DNA of 23,267 nt from a virus, in the IMG/VR virus record IMGVR_UViG_3300048929_000125, positions 1 through 23,267 of that record. One strand, given 5' to 3'. The notes under the pieces are model-generated. The model had not been told where the DNA came from and searched no databases. It saw only the letters and a list, made by a program, of their open reading frames with translations. The translations under genes and the position numbers were made by a program. Positions within the stretch are counted from its first letter, which is position 1, and the number at the start of each line of letters is the position of its first letter. Positions 21,896 to 23,267 of this stretch are shown piece by piece.

Positions 21896-22909
21896 ATGAC
21901 AATTAAGAAACTCGATGATGGTCGATATGAAGTGGACATTAGACCTGCAGGGCGCAACGGAAAGCGCATCCGCAGGAAGTTCGAAAAGAAAAGCGAAGCT
22001 ATCGCTTTCGAGAAACATACGCAGTACAACCATCACAACAAAGAATGGTTAGCGAAACCGACAGATAAGCGGCATCTGTCGGAACTGACAAAAATTTGGT
22101 GGGAGTTGAAAGGCAAACACGAGACTCACGGTCGAGATTACCTGGGCAAGATTGAGCTGTTTACCAAGATAACCAGTGACCCATGTGCCTTTCAGATTAC
22201 TAAATCATTGATAAGCCAATACAGCACTGTGCGGCGTTCTCAAGGCATCAAGCCATCGAGTATAAATCGTGATTTAACGTGTCTTAGCGGGATGTTTACT
22301 GCATTGATAGATGCGGAGCTATTTTTCGGGGAGCATCCTTTCCGGGGCCTGAAAAGGTTGAAGGAAGATAAACCAGAAACTGGATATCTCACGCAAGAAG
22401 AGATCGCCGAGCTTCTATCTAAAGTAGACGGAGATAATAAAAAAATTGCGATTCTTTGCCTTAGCACCGGCGCGAGATGGAGTGAGGCGGCAAAACTGAA
22501 AGCGGAAAACATCATCCAAAATCGCGTCACGTTTGTTAAGACAAAGACCAACAAGCCGCGAACCGTTCCGATATCCGAGGAGCTGGCAACAATGATCACT
22601 GCAGGTAAGCGTGGCTTTCTGTTCACTGACGCTAACTATCCAGCGTTCAGACGGCTAATGAAGGAGTTGAAACCGAACCTGCCACCGGGTCAGGCAACGC
22701 ACGCATTGCGTCACAGCTTTGCCACCCACTTTATGATTAACGGGGGCAGCATTATCACGCTTCAACGGATTCTCGGGCATTCACGAATTGAGCAAACCAT
22801 GACGTATGCACATTTCGCCCCTGAATACCTGCAGGACGCGATAACGCTCAATCCTTTACGCGGTGGCACTGACGCTCAGAGTGTCCACACAGTGTCCACG
22901 CTTGAGTGA
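21896..22909 (+). CDS. int: Integrase (tyrosine recombinase, P2 type)
   Basis: A protein of 337 aa, the same length as P2 Int. Residues 1-55 are the arm-binding domain; 60-155 the core-binding domain; the rest is catalytic. The active-site set is visible: R194 (TGARWSEA), K217 region (VKTKTNK), H269-x-x-R272 (HALRHSF), H295 (LGHSR) and nucleophile Y304 (TMTYAHF). GGAGGG lies 7 bases before the ATG. It inserts the phage at the cyaR-end attachment site, here about 85 bases downstream. About 115 bases separate it from C, with no clear terminator, so the two may be cotranscribed as in P2. Confidence 0.97.
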   Translation: MTIKKLDDGRYEVDIRPAGRNGKRIRRKFEKKSEAIAFEKHTQYNHHNKEWLAKPTDKRHLSELTKIWWELKGKHETHGRDYLGKIELFTKITSDPCAFQITKSLISQYSTVRRSQGIKPSSINRDLTCLSGMFTALIDAELFFGEHPFRGLKRLKEDKPETGYLTQEEIAELLSKVDGDNKKIAILCLSTGARWSEAAKLKAENIIQNRVTFVKTKTNKPRTVPISEELATMITAGKRGFLFTDANYPAFRRLMKELKPNLPPGQATHALRHSFATHFMINGGSIITLQRILGHSRIEQTMTYAHFAPEYLQDAITLNPLRGGTDAQSVHTVSTLE

Positions 22910-22976
22910 TTTATAGTGTTTTTCAGTGGTCTTGTGTGCCGCGCAAACCCGCATTGCACCGCTGAAAGCCCCTATT

Positions 22977-23015
22977 GTAAGGGCGTATAAACGCCCTTAC
23001 GCAGGCTTATTTTTT
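22977..23015 (+). terminator. Perfect 10-bp hairpin and T tract at the att junction
   Basis: GTAAGGGCGT (22977-22986), loop ATAA, ACGCCCTTAC (22991-23000) is followed by GCAGGC and then TTATTTTTT. The stem can end the C-int transcript, and the T tract belongs to the att core. The right arm of the stem is shared with the core. Confidence 0.6.
22994..23015. other. Attachment core (int-side prophage junction) in a cyaR-terminator sequence
   Basis: These 22 bases (CCCTTACGCAGG, then CTTATTTTTT) match the P2 attachment core, which is itself the 3' terminator of the host sRNA gene cyaR, with about three differences. The other copy, with cyaR, should lie beyond the left edge next to ogr. The host gene yegS follows, as at the E. 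coli locI site. The exact crossover bases cannot be fixed from one junction. Confidence 0.75.
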
Positions 23016-23095
23016 GCCCTTTCATCCTGTTCTTACCCGCTTTTTCCCTCGCTGGGATACACTCTTGTTAGTGCTAAAAAAGGGAGCAACGCTGA

Positions 23096-23267
23096 ATGGC
23101 GACATATCCGGATAGTTTATTGATCCTCAACGGCAAAAGTGCAGGCAACGACCTTCTGCGCCAGGCGATTGCCGACCTGCGTGATACTGGCGCGAACATT
23201 CACGTTCGCGTGACCTGGGAAAAAGGCGATGCCGCGCGGTATATCGACGAAGCCTGTCGGCTCGGGG
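23096..23267 (+). CDS. yegS: Lipid kinase YegS (5' end only, host gene)
   Basis: The first 57 codons are present and the gene runs off the right edge. [19 protein letters not shown] and [18 protein letters not shown] match YegS, a diacylglycerol-kinase-family lipid kinase. AGGGAG lies 9 bases before the ATG. It is host DNA outside the prophage and identifies the integration locus. Confidence 0.92.
   Translation, partial: MATYPDSLLILNGKSAGNDLLRQAIADLRDTGANIHVRVTWEKGDAARYIDEACRLG

Overview
The window is most of a P2-like temperate myophage (Peduovirus-type) prophage, plus the first bases of the neighbouring host gene. Almost every P2 structural, lysis, replication and lysogeny gene is recognisable, at nearly the same length and in the same order as in P2. 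The host is an enterobacterium. At the right end, just past int, lies an attachment core that looks like the 3' terminator of the sRNA gene cyaR (the P2 locI-type site), followed by the start of the lipid kinase gene yegS. The att core and the YegS start differ slightly from those of E. coli and Salmonella as I remember them, so a relative such as Enterobacter, Cronobacter, Klebsiella or Citrobacter is possible, but I cannot name the species.

Layout, left to right. 1-4804, minus strand: tail genes, read V, W, J, I, H, G, then a terminator, then a new late promoter and the start of the sheath gene FI. 4805-7113: an AT-rich island between V and S, a place where P2-like phages carry extra (moron) genes. 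It holds a full-length LpxA-like acyltransferase gene and about 1.3 kb without protein genes, in which I see two promoter-driven small RNA candidates. 7114-13228, minus strand: S, R, lysC, lysB, lysA, K, Y, X, L, M, N, O. The holin and endolysin here are not P2 types but phage 21 types (pinholin plus SAR endolysin). 13394-16175, plus strand: P and Q. 16183-16489: a terminator and the cos site. 16490-21362, minus strand: the early operon, read cox, fil-like, B, two small genes, A (containing ori), an ASCH/DUF3850-type gene, a small unknown gene and a cos-proximal small gene behind a near-perfect LexA box. 21363-21481: the early control region with three phased repeats. 21482-22909, plus strand: repressor C and int.

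How the parts work together. C and Cox decide lysogeny against lysis from the divergent control region. Int with Cox moves the phage in and out of the cyaR-end site. A and B replicate the genome by rolling circle from ori. Ogr-type activation (the ogr gene lies outside the window) turns on the late operons for capsid, tail and lysis, and packaging starts at cos.

The parts that depart from P2 are the most interesting: the lpxA-like gene with a changed acyl-chain ruler position, the two RNA genes beside it, and the SOS-type promoter at the position where phage 186 has tum, here combined with a P2-type C repressor that in P2 is not SOS-inducible. Statements about P2, 186, P21, LpxA and CyaR sequences are from memory; no search was run.
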